This document shows, piece after piece, positions 46,294 through 55,298 of a stretch of 64,000 nt of DNA (position 1 is its first letter; the number at the start of each line of letters is the position of its first letter). The DNA is from Helicobacter suis (GTDB taxonomy: Bacteria > Campylobacterota > Campylobacteria > Campylobacterales > Helicobacteraceae): NCBI RefSeq assembly GCF_902196135.1, contig NZ_CABIKE010000006.1, forward strand, positions 1-64,000, read 5' to 3'. The translations under genes were made by a program, and so were the position numbers. The notes beneath the pieces were generated by a model that was not told the DNA's origin, made no database searches, and worked only from the letters and a program-made list of their open reading frames with translations.

Positions 46294-47570
46294 GAAGTTT
46301 TAAGAGATTTTTGAGGGTCTGGAAATTTAAGAAAAGAGGGGGTTAACTCTTGTAAAACACAACCATGGATTGTAAAAAAGTTTTTGCCTTCATGGTGGGT
46401 ATAACTTAGATGAAATCCCAAAGTATCTAAAGCGCTTTTGATGATATACATGCCAAGCCCAAACCCGTGGGCATCACTGGGTTTTTCATGCTGGAAATAA
46501 GGTTTAAAGTAATGAATCAAATCTTCTTTAAGCGCTTGACCTTGATTAGAAAGCCGTATATCCTTACCCACCACCTCAACGCGCACTTGCCGGTTAGGGC
46601 TGTATTTAAGCCCATTGTCTAAAAGATTTTTAATCACCAAACTAAAAAGTTCAAAATCGGTTTCAAAAACACAATTAGGTACATCAGCCTGAATACAAGT
46701 ACTCCCATGTTCAAGCAAGAGCATGTTTTTGGCATGTTCAAGCAAGTGATCCATTAAAAAAACCTCTTTGGTGATTTTGTAGTTCTTAGAGGATAATTGT
46801 TCGATGCGTGCAAATTGTTCAATCAAGGCATTGAGTCGTTTAAAAGTGGCTAAAAGGCGTTCTTTTTGGAGGGTATCATCTACCATTTCTGCTACAATCA
46901 TGCCCTTTGTAATGGGGGTGCGCAATTCATGCATAATGGCACGCAAAAATAAAATGCGCGATTCATTCATGCCCTTGATTTTTTTAATGGCATTATCAAA
47001 GGCTAAAGCTAGATCGCCAATCTCATCTTGTTGATCAATCCTGCATTCAATATCCATTTCGCCCTTAGAAAATAAATGTACCTTTTTGCGTAGTTCGTTA
47101 ATGGGCATGAAACCCTGCAACATGAACATGAAAATCAGAATGATTAAAAGCGCCCCACACAGGATAGCAAAGTAGTAATTACGGTAAGAAGTTTTGTGTA
47201 TCTCCTTATATAGCACCGTATTACCCTGACTTTTAAGAGAAATAAATATTTTATTGCCCACTTTAATGATTTGGGCTAGAGGGTTTTCGCTATCTTCAAC
47301 TTTATCTTTCTGGTTGGCTAAGATTTCATGGAGCTCTTGTGGGGTGATTTCTTGAAAACCTAGTTCGTGCAAATACACCTCAGCAGAGTAGCGATTACTC
47401 CTATCGGCTAGCACTTGGTTAATCGTGGTGATGAATTGCTGGTGGCGGATCTGGGTTTGGAAGTTCTCATGATCAATTTGAGAACGGATAAAATAATAAG
47501 AAAAGGCCGCAAAACTAGCGACCGAGATAACAAACAAAAAAACAATCTTACTAAAGATAGAAGATGGCAA
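46290..47570 (-). CDS. arsS: Acid-responsive sensor histidine kinase ArsS
   Basis: 426 residues. Two membrane helices (about 8-28 and 133-155) bracket a periplasmic sensor loop, then HAMP, the phosphorylated His in MHELRTPITKG, and an HATPase domain with DNGLKYS and HGFGLGMYIIK. Closely resembles H. pylori HP0165, which senses low pH and, through ArsR, controls urease and other acid-survival genes. TTG start one nt after the arsR stop. The C-terminus ends without the long C tract found at the 3' end of some H. pylori arsS genes. Confidence 0.93.
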   Translation of the reverse strand: MPSSIFSKIVFLFVISVASFAAFSYYFIRSQIDHENFQTQIRHQQFITTINQVLADRSNRYSAEVYLHELGFQEITPQELHEILANQKDKVEDSENPLAQIIKVGNKIFISLKSQGNTVLYKEIHKTSYRNYYFAILCGALLIILIFMFMLQGFMPINELRKKVHLFSKGEMDIECRIDQQDEIGDLALAFDNAIKKIKGMNESRILFLRAIMHELRTPITKGMIVAEMVDDTLQKERLLATFKRLNALIEQFARIEQLSSKNYKITKEVFLMDHLLEHAKNMLLLEHGSTCIQADVPNCVFETDFELFSLVIKNLLDNGLKYSPNRQVRVEVVGKDIRLSNQGQALKEDLIHYFKPYFQHEKPSDAHGFGLGMYIIKSALDTLGFHLSYTHHEGKNFFTIHGCVLQELTPSFLKFPDPQKSLKTS

Positions 47571-47571
47571 C

Positions 47572-48255
47572 TTAAAACTCTAGTTTATAGCCAACTCCCC
47601 GCACTGAAATAATGTGCTTTGGTTTTTTAGGATCTTTTTCAATCTTAGATCGCAAACGCCCAATGATCACATCAATGCTTTTATTAGAACTCTCAGGGTT
47701 AATTGACTCAGATTCAATAGCAATAGATTCGCGCGAAAACACATGGCCTTTTTTACTGATCAAAAGGGTGAGGATTTCATACTCCGCACGGGTAAGTTCT
47801 AACTTTTTATTGTGCATAAACACCTCGCGCGCATCTGAATCGATGCGGAAGAGCGAACTTCTTTGTTGCAAACTACCCTCCTGGAGTGGTTTTTTATGGT
47901 AGCGGCGCAAGAGAGACTGGATACGAATGAGGAGTTCTTTAGGATCGTAGGGTTTGGGGATATAATCATCTGCGCCACACTCAAAAGCCTGTACCTTATC
48001 GTCTAAATCGTTTCTGGCTGAGGAAATAATAATGGGGATGTCTTTTTGTTTAGAGATTTTTTTGCACACCTCTAAGCCGTCTAAATTAGGTAAAGTTAAG
48101 TCTAAAAGCAACAAATCATATTGGTGGGTGATGGCTGCGCTAATACCGGTATAAGGTTCATCGCAATTAACAACCTCAATGCCATGGCGATTTAAGAACT
48201 CACTTAAAATTTCGGCTAATTCTGCATCATCTTCTATCATGAGTATCCTGATCAT
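47572..48255 (-). CDS. arsR: Acid-response regulator ArsR (OmpR family)
   Basis: 227 residues from ATG 48255; a longer reading to 48300 runs over the promoter and is not favoured. Receiver domain with [10 protein letters not shown], phosphoacceptor Asp in [14 protein letters not shown] and Lys in [11 protein letters not shown]-terminal winged helix with [15 protein letters not shown]. Partner of ArsS; in H. pylori it is essential even unphosphorylated. Here purF-like, hemB and yebC follow arsS on the same strand. Confidence 0.95.
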   Translation of the reverse strand: MIRILMIEDDAELAEILSEFLNRHGIEVVNCDEPYTGISAAITHQYDLLLLDLTLPNLDGLEVCKKISKQKDIPIIISSARNDLDDKVQAFECGADDYIPKPYDPKELLIRIQSLLRRYHKKPLQEGSLQQRSSLFRIDSDAREVFMHNKKLELTRAEYEILTLLISKKGHVFSRESIAIESESINPESSNKSIDVIIGRLRSKIEKDPKKPKHIISVRGVGYKLEF

Positions 48256-48290
48256 TTTTACCTCACAAGAATTAATCAACAAGCCTTTTA

Positions 48291-48296
48291 ATTCTA
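48291..48296 (-). promoter_or_regulatory. -10 box of arsR
   Basis: TAGAAT on the minus strand, preceded by GTGT, 36 nt before the arsR ATG at 48255; AGGT precedes that ATG. It supports the shorter arsR start. Confidence 0.45.
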
Positions 48297-48323
48297 ACAC
48301 AAATTAAATTAAAAATAAAATTA

Positions 48324-48620
48324 TCAATCTTCATAGGCCTTCAGCCTCTCTTGAATCATGTAAAGCTGGTATTGTAAATAGTTGATCACCAAGTCTAGTT
48401 TCATAGAGATATTTTTTGTTTGCGGGGATTTAAGCCCCTCAAATAAAAGCAGGGTTTTTTGCTCCAAATCTATTAAAAACTGCTTATCCTCTTGTAAGAG
48501 CTTAGGTACAGGGGGTTTTGGAGACGGACTCTTAAGGGCGGGTTTTGTTTCACTGCGTACTTGATTAATCTCATTAAGGGTTTGGGAAATAATATTTTTC
48601 AATTCCATCGGATTAGCCAT
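48324..48620 (-). CDS. Conserved small protein (HP0167-like)
   Basis: 98 residues, no signal. A Pro/Lys-rich segment (about 27-42) is followed by a helical C-terminal domain with FLIDLEQKTLLLFEGLKSP and KLDLVINYLQYQLYMIQERL. This pattern resembles the C-terminal part of the Campylobacter CiaD (Cj0788) family as I remember it, a weak match. It overlaps the upstream gene by 22 nt and lies just before arsR, as in H. pylori HP0166-HP0168. Confidence 0.65.
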   Translation of the reverse strand: MANPMELKNIISQTLNEINQVRSETKPALKSPSPKPPVPKLLQEDKQFLIDLEQKTLLLFEGLKSPQTKNISMKLDLVINYLQYQLYMIQERLKAYED

Positions 48621-48925
48621 TCCTCTATTGTTTGTAACTCTGCTTCGCTTGTTGCTTGGATAAAAAGAGTTTGCATATTCTGGATTTGGAAATGTTGCAG
48701 GGGCGCATATTGGCTTAAAGAAGGGGAGGTGGGTTTTTGCTTGGGGGAAGTGGTGGTTACTTTAGAGTGAGGTTTTAAAGCACTCAATCGTTTATACATC
48801 TGCAAAGCCTGTTGGTTAGTCGGATCGTTTCTAAGAATACTTTTACAAACTTCTAAAGCCTCTGGGATTAAACCTTGCAACTCATACACACCCACTAGAG
48901 CAATCGCCCGTTCCACGCATAACAC
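48599..48925 (-). CDS. Conserved small TPR-like protein (HP0168-like)
   Basis: 108 residues. The first about 50 form a TPR-like helical hairpin (ALVGVYELQGLIPEALEVCKSILRNDPTNQQALQMY); then a Ser/Thr/Pro linker and a C-terminal helix ending EEWLIRWN. GTG codons at 48925 or 48916 can start it; the second is better spaced from AAGG. Cotranscribed with the HP0167-like gene from a divergent promoter shared with the antiporter gene. Function unknown. Confidence 0.6.
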   Translation of the reverse strand: MLCVERAIALVGVYELQGLIPEALEVCKSILRNDPTNQQALQMYKRLSALKPHSKVTTTSPKQKPTSPSLSQYAPLQHFQIQNMQTLFIQATSEAELQTIEEWLIRWN

Positions 48926-48945
48926 CTTTTTCGTTTATCCAACCT

Positions 48946-48955
48946 ATTATATAAT
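48946..48955. promoter_or_regulatory. Palindromic divergent -10 region (antiporter / HP0168-like)
   Basis: ATTATATAAT reads TATAAT on both strands: 48950-48955 forward toward the antiporter gene and 48951-48946 in reverse toward the HP0168-like gene. The two promoters cannot be melted independently, so their activities are probably linked or exclusive. Confidence 0.5.
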
Positions 48956-49026
48956 GGGCGTTTTTAATAATTGCTTTCAAGAACCCAAGTTTTTAAAAAG
49001 GCAAACAGGATTAAGGGCATAGAATT

Positions 49027-50283
49027 ATGGAAACACATGCGCTGTATGTGATTGTGGCGGGGTTGGGGTTGAGCGTGGTCAGTGGTTTATTATTAAAGAA
49101 AATAGAAATGCCCGTAATCATTGGTTATATCCTAACTGGACTAGTGATTGCTGCATTATTTCGCATTGCAGATTTTGAATCGCTCTCAGATATTGCAGAT
49201 TTTGGGATTGTCTTTTTAATGTTCATGATTGGCCTAGAATTTAATCTTGACAAACTCAAGAGCATGAAACAAGAAGTTTTGTTATTTGGAGGGTTGCAGG
49301 TGGTGCTTACCTCCATTGTGCTTGTTGTCTTTGGTTATTATGTGATGGGATCGTCGTGGGGATTTTCTTTGGTGGTGGCGATGGGTTTTTCTCTTTCCTC
49401 TACAGCTATTGTGCTAAAATCCTTTGAGGAGAGCAAGCAACTAAATACGCCTGTGGGCAAAATTGTAGTGGGGATTTTAATCTTCCAAGATATTGCAGCA
49501 ATCCCGATTTTGCTTATTTTAATGCTCATGGGAGGAGGGGGTGATCACCTATTTAAACTCATCATTAAAACCGTGATCTCTTCTGCAATCATTTTAGCCC
49601 TTTTGCTTTTGCCGGGTAGATTAACGGCTACTAAAATTTTAAACCTAGCAGCAGAGAGTCGCCTACCTGAGCTGTTTATGGGTACAATTTTGCTTATTAT
49701 TCTAGGCGCAGCAAGCTTAAGCCACTTCTTTGGCTTTTCTATGTCCTTAGGGGCTTTTGTGGCCGGTATTGCTATTTCTAAATCGCGCTACCGTATCCGT
49801 GTACAAGAAGAATTTGAATCCTTGAAAAATATTTTTTTAGGTCTCTTTTTTGTTACGGTGGGCATGCAAATCCATTTGGACTTTTTATTTGAAAATATCT
49901 TTGCTGTGATTTTGTTAATTAGTCTAGCGATGTGCTTAAAAATTTTAGTCCTTTATTTAATTTTGCGTGTTTTTAGAGATGCCCAAAGTGCGATCAAAAC
50001 AGCGCTTTCACTTGCCCAAATTGGGGAGTTTGCTTTAGTTGTATTCTTGAGCGCAAGTAAACTCAATTTATTAACCTTGCAAAAACATCAAGGCGTTTTA
50101 GCTTTCTTGCGCGATCATGATATTATCCGTGTGGGTGCAGATGACATCCAGCAATTTTTAGTTTTAATGATCATCTTTTCTATGCTCATCACTCCTTTTA
50201 TTCTCAAATACCTAGACTCTTTAGTGGATTTTTTCACCCACAAATTCCACAGCCAAAGCGAGCTTAAAAAGGATGTCAAATAA
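49027..50283 (+). CDS. Monovalent cation:proton antiporter (KefB/CPA2 family)
   Basis: 418 residues, 11-12 membrane helices, no cytoplasmic RCK/TrkA-N domain. GFSLSSTAIVLK, FQDIAAIPIL and LGAFVAGIAIS are CPA2 family marks. Likely exchanges K+ or Na+ for H+, useful in the stomach. H. pylori HP0471 (kefB) is the match I recall. Its stop is directly followed by the hom ATG, so translation is coupled. Confidence 0.88.
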   Translation: METHALYVIVAGLGLSVVSGLLLKKIEMPVIIGYILTGLVIAALFRIADFESLSDIADFGIVFLMFMIGLEFNLDKLKSMKQEVLLFGGLQVVLTSIVLVVFGYYVMGSSWGFSLVVAMGFSLSSTAIVLKSFEESKQLNTPVGKIVVGILIFQDIAAIPILLILMLMGGGGDHLFKLIIKTVISSAIILALLLLPGRLTATKILNLAAESRLPELFMGTILLIILGAASLSHFFGFSMSLGAFVAGIAISKSRYRIRVQEEFESLKNIFLGLFFVTVGMQIHLDFLFENIFAVILLISLAMCLKILVLYLILRVFRDAQSAIKTALSLAQIGEFALVVFLSASKLNLLTLQKHQGVLAFLRDHDIIRVGADDIQQFLVLMIIFSMLITPFILKYLDSLVDFFTHKFHSQSELKKDVK

Positions 50284-51489
50284 ATGGCGGGTGCTGTGTA
50301 TATTGGGATTGTGGGGCTAGGTTGTGTGGGGCTAAGTGTTGTTAAAATTTTAAACAAACACCAAGATCTACTAGCTAGGCGCTGTGGGCATTCTTTGGTG
50401 ATTAAAAAGGGGGTTGTTAAAGATTTATCTAAAGCACGGGAGATCAATTTTCCTCTTAGCAATTCTTTGGAAGATATTTTAGAAGATCCGGATATTCAAA
50501 TTGTACTAGAACTCACAGGTGAGGTAGAATTGGCCTATAAATTGGCTCAAGAAACTCTAAAACGCCATAAAGGTTTTATCACGGCTAATAAGGCGATGTT
50601 GGCTAAATACCCCCACCTTTTGCATGCCAATATTGGTTTTGAGGCAAGTGTGGGGGGGGGAATTCCTATTATTAGGGCATTAAAAGAGGGTTTAGTGGCC
50701 AATGAAATCACAGCCATACAAGGAATTTTTAATGGTACAAGCAATTTTATTTTAAGCCAAATGGCTTTGGGGAAGGATTTTCAAGAAGCGCTTAAAAAAG
50801 CCCAGAGTTTGGGGTATGCAGAAGCCAACGCCCATTTAGATGTCAGTGGGCAAGATAGCGCACATAAGCTTTTAATCCTAGCTTTTTTAGCCTTCAATAG
50901 CCTTATTGATCTAGACACTATCCATGTAGAAGGAATTGAACAGATCAAGCCCTCTGATTTACATTATGCCAAACAATTAGGTTATCGCATTAAACTAGTG
51001 GCCTATGCCCACAAGTCCAAAGAGGGTATCACATTGGGAGTAGAGCCCATGTTATTACCTAAGCGGAGCTTATTAGCACAAATAGAAGGGGTGATGAATG
51101 GGGTGAGTCTTGTTGGGGATTGTGTGGGGGAGACTTTTTATTGCGGGCCTGGAGCGGGGGGAATGGCTAGTGCGAGTGCGGTTATTAGCGATCTAGTAGA
51201 GATGTCTAAAAAATTAAAACAAAAGAGTAAGCCTTTAAAATTGCCCATCACCCCCTATCCAATTTGCACACACCCTAAAAGATCTCGCTATATCCGTTTA
51301 GAATTTATTAAAAATGCCCCTAACTTAGTAGATGCCCTAGAGGCTAAATTAGTCATTCAAGAGCAAAACACACATATTTATACAACCCCCCCCATTGATG
51401 ATCAAAGTTTAGAGCGGAGTTTAAAACCCTTTAGAGTATCTAGTGATATACGCCAAATACAGGTATTGTGTTTTTATGAGTTTTACTAA
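50284..51489 (+). CDS. hom: Homoserine dehydrogenase
   Basis: 401 residues. Reduces aspartate semialdehyde to homoserine for threonine and methionine. NAD(P) loop GLGCVGLSVVK, catalytic TANKAMLAK with EASVGGGIPIIRALKEG, and a C-terminal ACT-like part from about 330. The GGG of the active-site motif is encoded by nine consecutive G (50652-50660), and a run of eight C lies at 51386-51393; both are slip-prone. Follows the antiporter gene with no gap; yraN starts inside its 3' end. Confidence 0.94.
   Translation: MAGAVYIGIVGLGCVGLSVVKILNKHQDLLARRCGHSLVIKKGVVKDLSKAREINFPLSNSLEDILEDPDIQIVLELTGEVELAYKLAQETLKRHKGFITANKAMLAKYPHLLHANIGFEASVGGGIPIIRALKEGLVANEITAIQGIFNGTSNFILSQMALGKDFQEALKKAQSLGYAEANAHLDVSGQDSAHKLLILAFLAFNSLIDLDTIHVEGIEQIKPSDLHYAKQLGYRIKLVAYAHKSKEGITLGVEPMLLPKRSLLAQIEGVMNGVSLVGDCVGETFYCGPGAGGMASASAVISDLVEMSKKLKQKSKPLKLPITPYPICTHPKRSRYIRLEFIKNAPNLVDALEAKLVIQEQNTHIYTTPPIDDQSLERSLKPFRVSSDIRQIQVLCFYEFY
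50652..50660 (+). repeat. G9 tract inside hom
   Basis: Nine G in the codons for Val-Gly-Gly-Gly of the conserved EASVGGGIP motif. One-base slippage would stop hom in its catalytic domain. Nine is near the lower limit of lengths known to vary in Helicobacter. Confidence 0.75.
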
Positions 51490-51814
51490 GGGGAGATTAG
51501 CCGAACAATTTGCATGCCAGTATTTGATTGCTAAGGGATATTGTATTTTAGCGCAAAATTTTTCTTGCCGTTTTGGTGAAATTGATATTATTGCCTTGTA
51601 TGATCAAGTGTTGCATTTTATAGAAGTTAAGAGCCGTAAAAGTACAGACCCTATTTATGCAATCACCCCCTCCAAGCTTGAAAAAATTAAAAAGAGCATT
51701 GGCGTTTATCTACAACAAAGCCAAATGAGTTATGATTTTTGCATTGATGCAATCACTCTTAAAGGCACTCCTCCCCACTGCCAAATTGAATGGATTGAAA
51801 ATATTACTTTCTAA
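51476..51814 (+). CDS. yraN: YraN/UPF0102 endonuclease-like protein
   Basis: 112 residues from ATG 51476, the start matching the family N-terminus (SFTKGRLAEQFACQYL). Restriction-endonuclease-like fold with FGEIDIIA and FIEVKSRKS, giving the Asp and Glu-X-Lys acids. A role in DNA processing is assumed but unproven. It overlaps hom by 14 nt, as HP0822/HP0823. Confidence 0.86.
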   Translation: MSFTKGRLAEQFACQYLIAKGYCILAQNFSCRFGEIDIIALYDQVLHFIEVKSRKSTDPIYAITPSKLEKIKKSIGVYLQQSQMSYDFCIDAITLKGTPPHCQIEWIENITF

Positions 51815-51827
51815 TTTGTTTGTAGGA

Positions 51828-51849
51828 TAAACCCTAAAGGTAGGCTTTA
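51828..51849 (+). terminator. Weak hairpin between yraN and trxA
   Basis: Nine-base arms at 51828-51836 and 51841-51849 pair with one mismatch round AAGG. There is no strong T-run, so it is at best a partial terminator for the hom-yraN message. Confidence 0.3.
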
Positions 51850-51861
51850 TATTCTATGTTA

Positions 51862-51867
51862 TACAAT
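51862..51867 (+). promoter_or_regulatory. -10 box of trxA-trxB
   Basis: TACAAT within TTATACAATG, 37 nt before the trxA ATG at 51904. It excludes a longer trxA reading from 51856, which would start before the transcript. Confidence 0.5.
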
Positions 51868-51903
51868 GCTGGGCTAAATTTAAAAATACAAGGAGTAAAA
51901 ACA

Positions 51904-52221
51904 ATGGCAAGTTATGTTGAGCTGACCAGTGAAAATTTTGATGCAGAAACTGGTAATGGTGCGGTGATGGTAGATTTTTGGGCCCCATGGTGTGGGCCTT
52001 GTAAAATGCTTGCCCCTATTATTGATGAATTAGCCGCTGAGTATGCCGGTAAGGCTAAAATTTGTAAGGTCAATACAGATGAACAAGAAGAACTATCCTC
52101 TCGCTATGGCATCCGCAGTATCCCCACTTTACTTTATATGAAAGATGGCAAAGTGATTAACCAAACCGTGGGCGCGCTCTCCAAACAATCTTTAAAGGAT
52201 AACATTGACAAACTCCTCTAA
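51904..52221 (+). CDS. trxA: Thioredoxin
   Basis: 105 residues with the WCGPC redox site ([10 protein letters not shown]) and the cis-Pro in SIPTLLY. A general disulfide reductant. AAGGAG precedes ATG 51904. Overlaps trxB, its own reductase, by 17 nt, so both are made together. Confidence 0.97.
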   Translation: MASYVELTSENFDAETGNGAVMVDFWAPWCGPCKMLAPIIDELAAEYAGKAKICKVNTDEQEELSSRYGIRSIPTLLYMKDGKVINQTVGALSKQSLKDNIDKLL

Positions 52222-53170
52222 CAACTCATCTCTATTAGACCTTGCAATCATTGGTGGGGGCCCTGCGGGTTTGAGTGCGGGGCTGTATGCCACAAGGGGA
52301 GGTGTAAAAGAGGTGGTTTTATTTGAAAAAGGAGCTCCTGGTGGGCAAATCACCTTTAGTAGCGAGATTGAAAATTACCCGGGCGTGCGCGAGGTGGTGA
52401 GTGGGTTAGATTTTATGCAACCATGGCAAGAACAATGCTTTCGCTTTGGTTTAAAGCATGAGATGACTTTAGTTACTCAAGTTGGTTTTCAAGAAAATCA
52501 CTTTGTGATCTACACAGATGAGGGTAAGAGCATTGGGGCTAAAAGTGTGATTTTAGCCACCGGTGGGCGGCCTAAAAGAGCAGGGATTAAAGGCGAGTCA
52601 GAATTTTGGGGCAATGGAGTGAGTACTTGTGCTACCTGTGATGGCTTTTTTTATAAAAATAAAGAAGTGGCTGTTTTAGGAGGCGGGGATACTGCTTTAG
52701 AAGAGGCGCTTTATCTGGCTAAAATGTGTAGTAAAGTCCATTTAATCCACCGCCGCGATCAATTCCGCGCCGCGCCTGTTACTGTTGCGCGTGCTAAAAA
52801 TGAACCTAAGATTGAGTTTTTAACCCCAGCTGTGGTTGAGGAGATTAAAGGAAATGCTTCTGGAGTGAATGCAGTAGTTTTTAAAAATACCCAGACAGGC
52901 GCTATACAAGAACTAGCCGTACCCGGTATTTTTATCTTTGTAGGTTATGAGATCAATAATGAAGTGTTAAAACAAGAAAATGGGAGCATGCTATGTGCTT
53001 GCGATTCTTATGGCGCTGTTATGGTGGATTTATCTATGAAAACTAATATTAAAGGTCTCTTTGCCGCAGGAGATGTGCGCACTAGCGCGGCTAAACAAGT
53101 GGTGTGTGCAGCAGGCGATGGAGCTACGGCTGCTCTTTCTGCGATTGCTTATTTGGATTCTCATACCTGA
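52205..53170 (+). CDS. trxB: Thioredoxin reductase
   Basis: 321 residues. FAD motif [17 protein letters not shown], redox pair in [15 protein letters not shown] motif [10 protein letters not shown], and the C-terminal AAGDVRT. Reduces thioredoxin with NADPH. TTG start at 52205 with AAAGGA inside trxA; no ATG fits. The stop overlaps the dapB ATG. Confidence 0.96.
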   Translation: MTNSSNNSSLLDLAIIGGGPAGLSAGLYATRGGVKEVVLFEKGAPGGQITFSSEIENYPGVREVVSGLDFMQPWQEQCFRFGLKHEMTLVTQVGFQENHFVIYTDEGKSIGAKSVILATGGRPKRAGIKGESEFWGNGVSTCATCDGFFYKNKEVAVLGGGDTALEEALYLAKMCSKVHLIHRRDQFRAAPVTVARAKNEPKIEFLTPAVVEEIKGNASGVNAVVFKNTQTGAIQELAVPGIFIFVGYEINNEVLKQENGSMLCACDSYGAVMVDLSMKTNIKGLFAAGDVRTSAAKQVVCAAGDGATAALSAIAYLDSHT

Positions 53171-53934
53171 TGTTACAAGTTGGTATTTTTGGGGCTAGTG
53201 GTAAAGTAGGTAGTTTGCTGGCCAGAGAAGTACAAAAACAGCCACAATTAAGTCTTTCTAGTGTCTTTGTGCGCCAAAATTTAAGTCTAAATCTAGCCCA
53301 AATTCTCCCGCAAGATACTTTTGTAACCAATGATATAGAACAATTTGTTGCCCATTGTGAAATCGTGGTTGATTTTTCCTCTGCTAAGGCTTTAGATCAA
53401 TTAATTCAAGTTTTACTCAAACACCCTCTCCCCTTAGTTTCTGGTACGACTGGTTTAAAAGAATGGCAAGCTTTGCTAGATTTAAGCCAAAAAGCCCCTG
53501 TTTTACACGCCTCTAACATGTCTTTAGGAATGGCTGTACTTAATAAAATTGTGGGTTTAGTGGCTAAAGATCTCATGCACGCTGATATTGAAATTAGCGA
53601 AATCCACCACCGCTATAAAAAAGACGCGCCTAGCGGGAGCGCGCTTACTCTAGGGCAAACCTGCGCGCAGGCTAGAGGTATAGATTTTAAACAAGCATGC
53701 CAACAACACAGAGAAGGGTTACGCAAGGAGGGTGAAATTGGCTTTTCTAGTTTGCGTGGGGGTGATTTGGTGGGTAGCCATACTGTGGGTTTTTATTTAG
53801 ACGGCGAGTATTTAGAATTTAACCACACCGCCACCGATCGCACAATCTTTGCCAAAGGCGCTTTAGAGGCTGCTAAGTGGCTAGCCTTGCAAAAACCCGG
53901 ACTCTATCACATCCAAGATTTATACCGCTCTTAA
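53170..53934 (+). CDS. dapB: 4-hydroxy-tetrahydrodipicolinate reductase
   Basis: 254 residues from ATG 53170, which overlaps the trxB stop. NAD(P) loop GASGKVGS, the catalytic HHRYKKDAPSGSAL segment and the C-terminal HTATDRTIFAKGALEAAKW are all present. Serves lysine and meso-diaminopimelate synthesis for peptidoglycan. Coupling to trxB brings together genes that, as I recall, are apart in H. pylori (HP0825 and HP0510). Confidence 0.95.
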   Translation: MLQVGIFGASGKVGSLLAREVQKQPQLSLSSVFVRQNLSLNLAQILPQDTFVTNDIEQFVAHCEIVVDFSSAKALDQLIQVLLKHPLPLVSGTTGLKEWQALLDLSQKAPVLHASNMSLGMAVLNKIVGLVAKDLMHADIEISEIHHRYKKDAPSGSALTLGQTCAQARGIDFKQACQQHREGLRKEGEIGFSSLRGGDLVGSHTVGFYLDGEYLEFNHTATDRTIFAKGALEAAKWLALQKPGLYHIQDLYRS

Positions 53935-53969
53935 AATATCAGTTGTAAACACAATTTTTACCACTAGCA

Positions 53970-54331
53970 CTAAAAGCCTGTAAGCTTAGTTTGATAATCT
54001 ATTAATCCTCCGGGTTTGAGTGGGGGGGTGTCAAACTCTAAAAGATAGCGGGTGGTGTTTTCATGGACATTGCCTAAAGCTTGAGTACCTTTATTCACCG
54101 CATTACTAGCGAGTACCTGACTGCTAATAACTTTACTAATGCATTCATCACAATATCTTAAGAATTCTAAAAACGCGCCTTGATCTACATTGCCATTAAG
54201 CAACTCTAAAATATCATCTTTGCTAAAAATGCCAATGGAGGCGGCGCGCAAATCCTCTAAGTTGTCTAACAAATAGTGGTGTTCATCCCACCTACTAAAG
54301 ACAAGTAGAATTTTGCTAAAGGTAGTTAAAT
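53970..54331 (-). pseudogene. Mu-like phage portal protein (DUF935) remnant
   Basis: An open frame with no convincing start; a TTG at 54272 gives 100 residues. The stretch CDECISKVISSQVLASNAVNKGTQALGNVHENT matches the Mu gp29-type portal pattern (ISK-ILGQ-LT ... QVHNEV). Portals are about 500 residues, so only an internal piece remains. No other phage genes are left nearby. It sits between dapB and a second broken gene, marking an old insertion. Confidence 0.5.
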
Positions 54332-54420
54332 TTTAACCGCCTTAAAGTTAATTTATCATATTAAATGTTTATGGAATTTATAGTTGTAAAAGTAGTTAAA
54401 AATAGAAAAACGAGGCTTAC

Positions 54421-55135
54421 ATGGGATTTGGACGAACTGGGAAAAGAAGTTTTAACGATCCTTTAATAGAGTATAACAATCTCCTTAAACAACATGAAAA
54501 GCTTGAGAGAGAACTTACAGAGCTTAAGGCTAAAAAAGCAGAGAGTAGAGCTTTTTTTGCCAAACAAAGAGAACAAGAGAAAGAAGAATAAGAAAGGAGA
54601 TTAGCTGAGGAAGCACACAAAAAAAACGCTAGAGTATAAATTAGGCTTGATTGGAAAGTCAGACATTCTGGTTAAAGAGGATCTGTTGGAGAAACATGAA
54701 TTCATTATTTATAACGAGCTTGTTTTCTCTGACTGCATCAAGAAGCGTTTTATTGTGTTCCCACAAATTCCACTTAAAACACTTGTGTATAAAAAAGCGA
54801 TGAGGATAATAGCGATGACGCATGGAAAACATATAACAACTTAGTTGTGGATTTTTTGTTTGTTTTGAAGGACTATAAAACATGCAGAACAAAGCCTGTT
54901 GCTGTACTAGAATACAATGGTGGTGGTCATTATGGCACAAACCCAGAGCAAGAACAAAAGGTAAAAAAGCGATCAGATCAAAGAAATTGTGGTTAGGAAA
55001 CTAGGGCTTAAGTTTTATGTTTTAGAGGGCAAGAGTGTTTGTCAAGAAAATTCATATTATGTTGATAAAAAAGTTTTAAGGGGGCGCATTCAAGATCTCA
55101 CATTAAAACTTGAAAATTTGGCCGGCAACTTTTAG
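54421..55135 (+). pseudogene. DUF2726-like protein, frameshifted
   Basis: Pieces in shifting frames add up to one protein: a coiled N-terminus (from ATG 54421, FGRTGKRSFNDPLIEYNN, stop at 54591), a second piece (LLEKHEFIIYNELVF and FIVFPQIPLKTLV, 54659-54795), a third (NLVVDFLFVLKDYKT, KPVAVLEYNGGGHYG, about 54799-54985) and a fourth (KEIVVRKLGLKFYVLEG, to the stop at 55135). The order of motifs is that of DUF2726 proteins, a restriction-endonuclease-like family with Val-Asp-Phe and Glu-Tyr-Asn-Gly. At least three breaks; not functional. 163 bp after it hold nothing I recognise. Confidence 0.55.
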
Positions 55136-55298
55136 TGGCTTTATTACCAATCCATGCTAGAGATACTCAAAAGATATGCGCTTAGCAATTAAAAAAAACA
55201 CGCTTTTCTGCTGGTTTTAGAAATCTTTAAATGCCCTTGCTTTTTTGCTTATTTATCTTTATAAGGGTGTTATCAAAAAAAGCTAAATTCTAACAATT

